Source: Pseudofrankia sp. DC12
Lineage (GTDB): Bacteria > Actinomycetota > Actinomycetes > Frankiales > Frankiaceae
Assembly (NCBI RefSeq): GCF_000966285.1
Contig: NZ_KQ031391.1
Span: 2,453,208-2,517,207, forward strand
Length of the DNA stretch: 64,000 bases
Direction of reading: 5' to 3'
The notes beneath the pieces are model-generated. The model did not search any database, was not told the DNA's origin, and worked only from the letters and a program-made list of their open reading frames with translations. Below, in pieces: positions 8,587 through 16,700 of this stretch (positions are counted from its first letter, which is position 1; each line of letters starts with the position of its first letter). The translations under genes were made by a program, and so were the position numbers.

Positions 8587-8924
8587 CATACCCCAGGTCC
8601 CGATGGGCCGCACACGGCCAGCCGGCCCACGCCCCAAATTCCACCACCGGCATTCGTCACGCTGAGTGACCAGCGAGCGGGGGCCTGAAATTAGTTGCGG
8701 TCGCAACGTCAGTGGACCGTCAGTGCAACGGCCTCCCGACACCCCGCAGCGATCTTGAACGTCAGACCTGAACCACTGCAGCCAAGGGGAAACTGGACTG
8801 TGGACCAGGTGCACCAGCATCCGAACCGTTCGATCTTGGTTGTCGGCCCTGAAATCACCGTCCGGCCAGTCGCCACACGTGCCCCGAACAGGCACGATGG
8901 TCGGTGACCGCGCCGATCAGAACA
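8587..8924. other. Intergenic region, no gene recognised
   Basis: About 340 bases between the terminator and the end of the small minus-strand gene. No frame with a credible ribosome binding site, no repeat and no RNA gene was recognised. Confidence 0.5.
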
Positions 8925-9092
8925 TCATCCACTGGATCGAACGTAAGTTCCGGCTACCTGGCGGTTCCGGAGGTCCCGGTGCATCTGCCGACCGTAATCG
9001 TGGGGATGGCGGTCGGACTTGCGTCGGTCACCTTCCTCGGGGAAGAACTCGGTGAGGAAGCCGTCTCTGTCGTACTCGTGGGCGGGGCTCAT
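8925..9092 (-). CDS. Small hydrophilic protein downstream of the ATPase
   Basis: A 55-residue frame starting MSPAHEYDRDGFLTEFFPEE and ending VAGTYVRSSG. It starts three bases after the ATPase stop codon and has AAGGAG nine bases upstream of its ATG, so it is probably the second gene of that operon. The composition is charged, with several His and Arg residues. No family recognised. Confidence 0.5.
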   Translation of the reverse strand: MSPAHEYDRDGFLTEFFPEEGDRRKSDRHPHDYGRQMHRDLRNRQVAGTYVRSSG

Positions 9093-9095
9093 GCG

Positions 9096-10589
9096 TCACG
9101 CTCCTTGAGATAGAGGGGGTGCCTCGTAGAGCTGGTCGAGGGTGATGGCCGCAGTGCGGTCGGCCGTGGCGGCGGTGACGGACGGGTCGAAGCCAGCGCC
9201 GCTGTAGCAGGTCAGGGTGGTGTCGCGGGTGTCGTAGCCGCGGGCGGCGAGCAGGTCGCGGGCGCGGCGGAGTCGGTCGACGTGGCGGGAGTCCATGACG
9301 TCGCCCCATTTCGCCTCGCCGAGGGACACGATGCGGCGGGGCTCGCCGGGCACCGGTGGGGCCAGCACAGCCACGTCGATCTGGATCTGGGTCCTGCGCT
9401 CGGGGTCGGAAACGACACCGGCGCCGACCTCGCCGGGGAACTCGCCGAACAGGTCGGGCGGGGCGAAGGCCGCGTGGTCGCGGCAGAGCTGCTCGAAATG
9501 GGGGCCGAGGACCTGCGCGGAGAAGCGAGGGCGGGCGTCACGCCAGACCGCGGCGGCCCGGCCGCTTTCCAGGAATCCCCAGCGGGGCCTCATGACGACC
9601 TGGTAGAAGACGATCAGCGGCTCGGCGATCCGGTACACCGCCCGGCCCTGGCGGAACAGGTCCTCCTCCCTGCGCAGCAGCCCACAGTCCTCCAGGACAC
9701 CCAGGTGGTGCGAGATGTCGGTGGCCTTCCGGCCGACGTAGCTCGCGATGCCGCCGCGGGTGTTGGAACCGCCGGCGACAGCGGCGAGCACCGAGTGGTA
9801 CATCGCCGAATCGCGGACGCCGGCCTCCTCGTCGAGCAGGTAGCGGGCCTCCCGGAACAGTGGGCTGCCCGGGTTGAGGACCGTGCGCAACACCCAGTCG
9901 TCGAAGTCGCCGGGACCGGCGGGGACGTCGTCGTTGACGAACCTGCGATAGGCCGGGGTGCCGCCGACGACGGCGTGCTGCGCGACCGCCAGCCGCGGAT
10001 CCGTGATGCCCCAGAACCGGGCCGCCAAAGGATACTCGAACGGGTGTACCACGACTTCCAGGTTCGCCCGGCCGCGCAGCGGCGCGCTGCCGGCCAGCAG
10101 CCGGCCCATCACCGACAGCGCCGAGCCACACAGCAACAGCGACAGTCCCGGCTCGCCTCGCCGCGCCGCCGACGCGGCGCGGTCGAGCTCCCGCTGCAGG
10201 ATGGACGGCAGCGCTGGCGACACCGCGCTCAGGTAGGGAAACTCGTCGATCACCACTGGGCCCGGAAGGGTCGCACCGACCGAGAACAGGTACCGAACGG
10301 CCTCATCCCAGGTCGCGAACCGCGGCGGCGTCGGCAGCCGAGTTGCCTCCGCGAGCGCCTCGGCGAACAGCGCCAGCGACTCGGTCTCGGTCGCCTCGGT
10401 GGCGCCGAAATAGAGCCCACCGGTCTGGCGGGCCAGCTCCTCCAGCAGGAACGTCTTGCCCTGCCGCCGCCGCCCGCTGACCACCCCCAGCTGCGCGGAC
10501 CCGCCCACGCGGGCCGCGAAGCGCACCAGGTGGCCCCACTCGAAGTCGCGGTCGAACACATGCGCAGGCTTCTCGATCACATCCGCCAC
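9096..10589 (-). CDS. AAA-type ATPase with DUF234-like C-terminal domain
   Basis: A 497-residue protein starting at GTG 10589 (VADVIEKPAHVFDRD). The P-loop GRRRQGKT is at about residues 39-46 and Walker B VVIDEFPYL near residue 110, followed by a winged-helix part (GGIASYVGRKATDISHHLGVLEDCGLL) and a C-terminal nuclease-like segment (RIVSLGEAKWGDVMD). This order is typical of the archaeal-type ATPase/DUF234 family, often linked to mobile elements or toxin-like systems; their substrate is not established. The frame stays open 62 codons upstream, but that stretch is Arg/Pro-rich and lies beyond the tandem repeat, so the later GTG is preferred. A small gene follows closely. Confidence 0.8.
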   Translation of the reverse strand: MADVIEKPAHVFDRDFEWGHLVRFAARVGGSAQLGVVSGRRRQGKTFLLEELARQTGGLYFGATEATETESLALFAEALAEATRLPTPPRFATWDEAVRYLFSVGATLPGPVVIDEFPYLSAVSPALPSILQRELDRAASAARRGEPGLSLLLCGSALSVMGRLLAGSAPLRGRANLEVVVHPFEYPLAARFWGITDPRLAVAQHAVVGGTPAYRRFVNDDVPAGPGDFDDWVLRTVLNPGSPLFREARYLLDEEAGVRDSAMYHSVLAAVAGGSNTRGGIASYVGRKATDISHHLGVLEDCGLLRREEDLFRQGRAVYRIAEPLIVFYQVVMRPRWGFLESGRAAAVWRDARPRFSAQVLGPHFEQLCRDHAAFAPPDLFGEFPGEVGAGVVSDPERRTQIQIDVAVLAPPVPGEPRRIVSLGEAKWGDVMDSRHVDRLRRARDLLAARGYDTRDTTLTCYSGAGFDPSVTAATADRTAAITLDQLYEAPPLSQGA

Positions 10590-10608
10590 CGCCGCTCGCC
10601 AGAAAACT

Positions 10609-10638
10609 AGAACTGTACTTCTAAGAACTGTACTTCTA
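10609..10638. promoter_or_regulatory. Tandem 15-bp repeat upstream of the ATPase gene
   Basis: Two perfect head-to-tail copies of AGAACTGTACTTCTA, each nearly palindromic (AGAA...TTCT around a GTAC centre), lie 20 bases upstream of the GTG start. They are markedly A/T-richer than the surroundings. Position and symmetry suggest paired operator sites over the promoter, possibly for autoregulation. Confidence 0.6.
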
Positions 10639-10876
10639 ATCCCAGGCGCCGCCGCCGCGCACGGACGGTTTGCCACCCGGCGAGCGGGCCTGCGCCGGGA
10701 GCCGACGGTGGAGTCCGGCCGCCGCGGCCGGTCAGGCCGCTGGGGGCTGACGGATGGCTCGCCGGTGCTCACCACCAGGTCACAGCCCAGGCGGCAGCCA
10801 GCAAGCCCGGCCAGGACCGGCCGCCCGGGCTGCGGTAGACACGTCCCGGCGATGGCCGCCGACAGCCGGATGATCT

Positions 10877-11109
10877 TCAGGCGTTGAGGCGGATGTGCCG
10901 GAGCTGGACGGCGAGTTGGCGTCCATGTCGCACGAGTCGCCGTGCTGTGTCAGGAGCGAGCGTGAACCCCGTGTGGCTTGCGATGTTGTCCGCCACGGCG
11001 GAGATCGACAGGGTGTCGGTGTCGAGGTGGCGGGCGAACTCAGGGGCTTGCAGGACGTCGAGGGCGTGGTCGAGCTGGCGGGCGCTGTAACTGCGGGACG
11101 TCTGTCGCT
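10877..11109 (-). pseudogene. 3' fragment of an unrecognised gene cut by IS481
   Basis: An open frame without a start reads RSYSARQLDHALDVLQAPEF..., then TLAPDTARRLVRHGRQLAVQ and ends in LRHIRLNA. The composition looks like genuine protein, unlike the antisense frames. It begins where the IS481 terminus starts (11110), so the insertion removed its 5' part. I do not recognise the family. Confidence 0.4.
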
Positions 11110-11592
11110 GTGAGGGCTCAGGACATCCTTGACAGTTCGTCCTCAGTACACGCTTGACGGTGATCCACCGCCCGTGATCTTGTTTGGCCGGTTGTTGGTG
11201 GCGGAATGGGCGGGTTTGTGGATCAACAGGCGGTGGTCGAGTACCGGTATCGAGCAGTGTGCGAGGTGTTGGGCGGGTCGCCGATCGGTGAGGTCGCAGT
11301 CCGGTATGGCACGACCCGGCAGTCGTTGGACACGTGGCGGACCCGGTTCACAGCCGAGGGGAAGACGGGCCTGGCGGATCGTTCCCGCCGTCCGCGCACG
11401 AGCCCGATGAAGCTGGACGCCGAGGTGGAAGCGCTGATCTGCGAGCTGCGCCGGGAGCATCCGCGATGGGGAGCGCGCCGGATCTGCCACGAGCTCGCCG
11501 GCCGTGACCTGGCGGTGGCGCCGTCGCGGGCGACGGTGCATCGGGTGTTGACCCGTAACGGGATGATCGACCCGCAGGCCCAGGCGCCCTGG
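11110..11592 (+). mobile_element. Truncated IS481-family element
   Basis: The left terminus begins TGTGAGGGCTCAGGACATCC, typical of actinobacterial IS481 elements, and precedes the transposase start by about 95 bases. Sequence similarity to the transposase stops at about 11592 and no right end is visible. Confidence 0.65.
11206..11592 (+). pseudogene. IS481-family transposase, N-terminal fragment
   Basis: The first 129 residues are typical of the family: a helix-turn-helix (GGSPIGEVAVRYGTTRQSLD TWRTRF), the conserved GLADRSRRP motif, then EHPRWGARRICHELA and TVHRVLTRNGMIDPQAQ. The DDE catalytic core that should follow is missing; after 11592 the frame runs on as unrelated residues to 11700. 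The remnant is inactive, though the isolated N-terminal part could still bind IS ends. Confidence 0.8.
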
Positions 11593-11902
11593 TGCTCTGC
11601 AGGTAGCCGTAGTCGACGGGATACACCGCCCTGCGGCACCCGCGGGTGCCTACCGCCGGGCCGTGCGTTCTTGGTGCTGACCCAGCGGCGCTGCCGGTGA
11701 CGACCGCGGGTGTCACCCGAAGTCGCCGCTGCCCAATACCTCGGCGAGGCAGAGGCGGTTCGCATGGCCGCAACATGGTCGTCCAGCCGGGGCTCGAACC
11801 AGCTGTCGACCCCCTGACCAGCACCGTTCCACAGTGCTGGATCTCAAGACGATAGATCGCGAACCGCATTCACCCAGATCAGAGGCATGATCAAAAAATG
11901 GG
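11593..11902. other. Region between IS481 remnant and tRNA fragment
   Basis: About 310 bases without a recognisable gene. Short frames on both strands lack ribosome binding sites and family features. Confidence 0.5.
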
Positions 11903-11944
11903 TGGGGCGGGTGGGGCTCGAACCCACGACCGGAGGATTATGAG
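11903..11944 (-). other. tRNA-Met(CAT) 3' half, probable attachment site
   Basis: Read on the minus strand, the segment gives an anticodon loop with CAT (CTCATAATCC), the variable region, a perfect T arm (CGTGGGTTCGAGCCCCACC) and the 3' acceptor strand. The 5' half is absent: similarity ends abruptly at 11944. A tRNA 3' half of this length is the normal duplicate left by an integrative element. With the 3' end on the left, the element would have extended rightwards from here. Confidence 0.7.
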
Positions 11945-12131
11945 ACAATTCTTCCGATGTTTTCACGCCTGTCGGCGCGTGTTGCAGGGTGCTGTCGAGT
12001 GCCGAAATCTGTTGGCCTGTTTGGGGATTCGTCGATCCGGCACCGACTACTGTAACGCCCGGTGTCAATCCGTGTCGCGCGCTGACATTCAGTTCGGCAG
12101 CGGTTCGGCAGCGGCCAGCTGGGAGCTGATG

Positions 12132-12521
12132 TTACGGATCGTAGCCGGGTGCTCTGATCTCCTCTTCGCGGATCAGCCGGTTCGGGTCGTCGTCGTAGAA
12201 TACCTTGAACGATCGGCCGCTCAATTCTTCGTAACGGACCAACGCTGGCATCGGCCAGAGGTCCCGGCGCCAGCCCTCAAGGCGACCGAGGACAAGCCAT
12301 TTTCCCTGCCTCAAACCAAGGTGGCCGAACTTGCCGACCAAGGCCGCGTCCCCAGGTAGGAGGCCCTGAACGTCAGCAAGCGTCGGAACTGTGTCGCGGC
12401 GGGGACCGAAGAAGTACCCCAACAGGACACCGTCCCGGTTCGCGCGAGCCACTATACCGTAGCCGCCCTCACGGAGCGGCACAGCGAACCAGTCGCCCTC
12501 TCGATAGCTGGTCTTCACCAT
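12132..12521 (-). CDS. Imm26-family immunity protein
   Basis: A 129-residue protein starting MVKTSYREGDWFAVPLREGG YGIVARANRDGVLLGYFFG, the signature of the immunity-26 family that guards against polymorphic toxins. RYEELSGRSFKVFYDDDPNR continues the family pattern and the length is normal. The gene lies directly behind a scrap of Rhs core (12551-12810) in the same orientation, but no toxin domain remains between them. It is thus an orphan immunity gene, probably retained for protection against related strains. Confidence 0.8.
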   Translation of the reverse strand: MVKTSYREGDWFAVPLREGGYGIVARANRDGVLLGYFFGPRRDTVPTLADVQGLLPGDAALVGKFGHLGLRQGKWLVLGRLEGWRRDLWPMPALVRYEELSGRSFKVFYDDDPNRLIREEEIRAPGYDP

Positions 12522-12550
12522 CTCAGCCCAAGACCATTCTTTCGATTTCG

Positions 12551-12810
12551 AGGTGGCTGGTGCAGGTGGTGGTGGGGGTGCCGAAGAGGTAGTAGGCGCG
12601 GGTGTCGGTGAGGGTGGCGAGACCCGCGCTGCCGGCTTCGGCGCCGATGAGTTTTCCGGTGGGGTCGTAGGCGTAGAGGGTGCAGTCGTGGAAGGCTGGC
12701 TCGTTCGACAGGTCCTCGTAGGCGAACGTCTGGCTGCTGTTACGCCAGGAGACTCGGCCCAGCGCGTCGTACTCGTAGCCGGTCGTCGTCGCCCCGCTGG
12801 CTGTTAAGCC
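12551..12810 (-). pseudogene. Displaced fragment of Rhs core
   Basis: About 260 bases are a diverged copy of the core of the large Rhs gene (15005-15310), with the same order of motifs: SQTFAYEDLSNEPAFHDCTL, YAYDPTGKLIGAEAGSAGLA, then SHLEIE. About 50 bases present in the parent are missing, and the frame ends shortly before the Imm26 gene. It is the remnant of an exchanged Rhs-toxin/immunity module, of which only core homology and the immunity gene survive. Confidence 0.85.
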
Positions 12811-12882
12811 AGTGCCTCGATCTTCTCACGGTATTTCTCGCGTTAGCTATTCTTCGTTCGTTGGTGGCGGGGAATCAACAGT

Positions 12883-12999
12883 TCGGCGCGGTCGAGATCT
12901 TCGCGGGTTCTCGACCTCCTCTACGCCGAGCTCCAGAGGAAGAAGATGCTTACCGGATCCACTGTCCGTAGGGCGCTTCAAGGAGCCGTAATGAAGTAA
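12883..12999 (+). pseudogene. Fragment of a tyrosine integrase N-terminal domain
   Basis: The frame reads SRVLDLLYAELQRKKMLTGS TVRRALQGAVMK and stops. This resembles the core-binding domain of actinobacterial phage-type integrases (YAEL...K.L...TVRR....L..A). It lies 0.9 kb right of the tRNA-Met attachment fragment, where the integrase of an element inserted there would be expected. Short, so family assignment is tentative. Confidence 0.4.
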
Positions 13000-13062
13000 C
13001 CAAAGCATGCTCAGTTGCATCGACCCAGGTCGCGGGCCCGCAGCAAATGAGAGATGCGCAAG

Positions 13063-13254
13063 TTATTTAATTTCGACTGCCAAGACTGTCGCGATCCGAT
13101 CCACGGCGGGCGCCGAGAGTCCAGTTCGGATGTAGTATTCCGCCCGAGAGACGCTGATACATCCCTCCAAGATCGCAACACCAAGGCTGACAGACTCGTC
13201 GAAGGTCAGCCGGATGACGACCGACTGCGGGTCGATTTCAATTTCCATCCTCAC
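13063..13254 (-). CDS. Small protein, third gene downstream of Rhs
   Basis: 63 residues, MRMEIEIDPQSVVIRLTFDE... to IATVLAVEIK, strand-rich and acidic. Its ATG overlaps the stop of the preceding gene by ATGA, so it belongs to the operon of small genes behind the giant Rhs gene. Immunity or accessory function is inferred from position only; no family recognised. Confidence 0.45.
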   Translation of the reverse strand: MRMEIEIDPQSVVIRLTFDESVSLGVAILEGCISVSRAEYYIRTGLSAPAVDRIATVLAVEIK

Positions 13255-13469
13255 CCCAGTCTTTTAAGGAAATTCTCCAAGGTGGTCCGAAAGGCGGTCA
13301 TTGAGGTAGAACTTCTTTGGATGATCACCACGCCGTTTTCCCGGTTGTACCATGCGACACCGGGACCCTTCGCGAGCGATTCGCCATCGCCTCGCCGAAC
13401 GAATGAATCGAGATAATCCGCGAGTTCGTCGTCACGAATATCCTCCTGTCGCAGAGTTCGAAAATCCAA
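13251..13469 (-). CDS. Small protein, second gene downstream of Rhs
   Basis: 72 residues, MDFRTLRQEDIRDDELADYL ... GVAWYNRENGVVIIQRSSTS ... LENFLKRLG. It starts 21 bases after the first small gene and overlaps the next by four bases. Acidic N-terminus, basic C-terminus. Probably part of an immunity cluster; no recognised domain. Confidence 0.5.
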   Translation of the reverse strand: MDFRTLRQEDIRDDELADYLDSFVRRGDGESLAKGPGVAWYNRENGVVIIQRSSTSMTAFRTTLENFLKRLG

Positions 13470-13490
13470 GTCACGATCGCATAGCTGATT

Positions 13491-13736
13491 CTACATACCG
13501 TCCTTGGCAAGGAGTCGATCGCGTGCGACTCCGATCGCCCACTCAACAAGATCGACATCTACATCGCCGCGAGTATCAAGATAGAGAACGTTTGGATCGT
13601 CATCGTTCTGTAGCACGACTATCTTCAAGACGCCTCCCTCCTCAGTCTGCTCGCTAAATTCAACGACCTCGGATTCACCAATTATGTCAGTCACCTGAGT
13701 CACGGCTACCCTTCGACCCCGAAAGAACGCGATCAT
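13491..13736 (-). CDS. Probable cognate immunity protein of the Rhs toxin
   Basis: 81 residues from ATG 13736 (MIAFFRGRRVAVTQVTDIIG). The start lies 14 bases after the Rhs stop, with GAGAGTG just upstream; the frame remains open to 13799 inside the Rhs gene but that extension lacks a binding site. The protein is strongly acidic and beta-rich (EVVEFSEQTEEGGVLKIVVL) with a C-terminal helix, typical of small immunity proteins. It should neutralise the toxin at the Rhs C-terminus; the assignment rests on position. Confidence 0.6.
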   Translation of the reverse strand: MIAFFRGRRVAVTQVTDIIGESEVVEFSEQTEEGGVLKIVVLQNDDDPNVLYLDTRGDVDVDLVEWAIGVARDRLLAKDGM

Positions 13737-13749
13737 TTCACTCTCTGAA

Positions 13750-16700
13750 TCACGAGACGAGGCCAACGAAAGTTCCATCCAACTGCCATCTCGCCCCAAT
13801 TCCAGAGCCGTTAAATCGGAAGGTCCTGAGCTGCTGGTATACCCCAGCGACCCGACCAGACTCTACCGATTCTGTTACATCTGAACTTGTCAAGAGACTT
13901 CGAATGAATGCCTCTCCGGCAGCATTATACCCCGCCTCATTTCCGAGCTCAGGTATCAAGTGTGTCCACGCGTCCACCTCCCCCTGACGCCCGAGCTTCT
14001 TCGTCAATGCTCGGCCAACGTTGGTCCACGGGGTGTTCTTGTACTGAGAGGTCGCCGAATCGACTAGTTCTGCCGGGCTCAGACCTGAATATCCTTCTCC
14101 CTCGCCATCTTCTGGATCCAGCTCGCCGCCGCCGTTACTGATTGGTGGCGGCGTGCCATCACCGCCCTGGCCAGTGCCGCCGTTGCCGGTTTGGGTGGGC
14201 GGGTTGACCGGGTCGTCGCCGATGCAGTGGGCGAGGCCGTCGTCTTTGCAGGCGGAGGCTGAGGCAGTGTATTGCAGGCCGGCGGTTTCGTCGGTGGTGG
14301 GGCCGAGGTCGGCGTCGAGGGGGCTGGAGTAGGTCTGGGGGACGTCGGTGGGCTTGGGGATCGTGCCGTTGTTACCGACCCCGTGCGTTGAGTCGGGGTT
14401 GACGTGCAGGGTTCCGTGGACGACCGAGTTGGGGTCGGGGTAGGTCTTCTCGGCTGCCTTCGGGGTGGTCCTTCTTCTGGTCGAGCAGTTGCATTCCTTC
14501 GAGGACTTTGTGCGGTGGGTTTGTTGCTGGCTCGGAGCTGGGGCACGGCGGGTGTCGTGCAGTTGCTTGGGCTGCGCCTGGGAGTCGCTCGAGGAGTCGG
14601 TCGAGGTGTCGGCGCCGAGGTACTGGGAGGCGTAGACGTCCGCGGCTGCCTGGCCCTCGATGTAGGCTCCGGCCTCCGGGCTTCCTACTTCCTCGCCCTC
14701 TTCGGCCTCCGCTCCGGCGAGCGCCGTAGCTATGGCTCTCTCGTTTCTCGGGTCGGTGGCCTCCCTCTCGACCGCCCTGACGGCCGACGCCGCGTAATGC
14801 TCCAACTCCTTTACGAAGCGGCCGGTTGGGTCGCTCTGCGTGATCGGATTGGCGCCTGCGTAGGTGTAGAGGTTGTCGGCAGCGGTGCCGGTCCAGGGAA
14901 GGGTGGTTGAGTCGCGCCTGGTGAACGTGCCGGTGGAGGGGGTGTACCAGCGGGCGTCGGCGTTGAGTTGGCTGGTGGTGGGGTCCGACCAGCCGCCCTG
15001 GTAGCCGATTTCGAGGTGGCTGGTGCCGGTGGTGGTGGGGGTGCCGAAGGGGTCGTAGGTGCGGGTGTCGGTGAGGGTTCCGGTGGTGGTGAAGGCGGCG
15101 ACGGTGTCGCCGTGGGGGTTGGTGAGGGTGGCCAGCCCCGCGCTGCCGGTGTCGGCGCCGATGAGCTTTCCGGTGGGGTCGTAGGCGTAGAGGGTGCCGT
15201 CGTGGAAGGCGGGTTCGTTGGTCAGGTCGTCGTAGGTGAAGGCCTGGCTGCTGTTGCGCCATGAGACCCGGCCGAGTCCGTCGTACTCGTAGGTGGTGGT
15301 TGTCGGGCCGGTGGCGACGGAGGTGAGCTGGTCGAGGGCGTTGAACGTGTCGGTCGTCGTGCTCGACCCGGTGGTCGAGGTGGTGAGGGTGCCGCGGGCG
15401 GTGTAGGTGTAGCTGGCGGTGCCGTCGTTCAGCAGCCGGTTGCGGGCATCGAAGGTGGCCGTCGTGCCACCGACGGAGGTGCGGTTGCCGGCGGCGTCCC
15501 AGCCGTAGGCCGTGGTGGTGGCGGCCTGGCTGGTCCAGGAGGTGAGCCGGTTGGCCTGGTCGTAGCCGTAGGACTGGGAGCCGGCGCCGGCGACGCCCGC
15601 GGGGCCGATCGTCGTGGCGGTCAGGTTGTCGTTGTTGTCGTAGCTGGAGGTCTGCGAGCGCAGCGTCCCGGCGGGTCCGGTGAGGGTGTCGGCGGTGGTG
15701 CGGCCGAGCTGGTCGTAGCCGTAGCTTTCGACGGCGCCGCTGCTGCCCGTGGCGTAGTCGATCGAGGTCAGCTGGTCGGCGTCGTCATAGCTGTAGGTCC
15801 GGGTCCCCGACGTGCCGGCGCCGGTGACGGTGGCCAGGTTGCCGCGGGTGTCGTAGGTGTAGGCGGTGGTGAGGCCGGCGTTGCCGCGTGAGGTCAGCCG
15901 GCCGTCGGCGTTGTACTGGAGTGACGCGTCGCCCTCGGTGCCGTGGGAGCCGGTGTGCAGGTCGCGGTCGTCGTAGGAGAACTCCTCCGAGGCGGACGGC
16001 GAGTCCTCGTTGGTCAGGTTCCCGGCCAGGTCGTAGGCCAGGGTCCGGGACGCCGACGCCACGCCCGTGCCGGTGCCGGACTCGGCGATCAGCTGGCCGA
16101 GGGCGTTGTAGGTGGAGGTACGGGTGACACCGCCGGGCTCGACGACGGTGGTGGGCAGGCCGCCGGTGTCGTAGGAGGTGGTCCAGGTGCGGTCGGTGAG
16201 GTTCGGGTAGGCGGTGGTCGACGGCTCGATCGTCTTCTCGGGCAGGCCGAGGCTGTTGAACGTGGTGATCGTGGCGTGGCCGTTGCCGTCGGTGAGCCGG
16301 GTACGGTTCCCGGCGGCGTCGTAACCGGCCGACGTGGTGATCGAAGTACCCGCGGCGACCGGGACCGTGATCGAGCGGAGCTGGTCGAGGGCGTCGTAGG
16401 TGTCGGTGGTGGTGTTGCCGTTCGGGTCGGTCTGGGAGGTGACGTTGCCCGCCGCGTCGTAGCCGATCGAGAGGCTCCGCAGCTGGGTGTTCGTGTTCGA
16501 GACCTGCGCGGCGCCGGTCTGGCGGCCGGCCCGGTCGTAGGCGTAGGTGGTCTTGCGGCCGAGCGGGTCGGTGCTCGAGGCGAGCCGGCCGGCGAGGTCG
16601 TAGGTATAGGTGGTGGTCTTACCGGCCTCGTCGTGGGTGGCGGTGAGCTCGCCGACGCCGTTGTAGTCGGCGGTCGCGGCGGCTCCGGCGCTGACGTTCG

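Noticed and set aside
14400-14520. Possible compensating frameshifts in the Rhs linker (ECNCSTRRRTTP versus GMQLLDQKKDHP in another frame)
   Set aside because: The alternative frame looks slightly more natural, but both rejoin in frame and linkers vary, so no break can be claimed.
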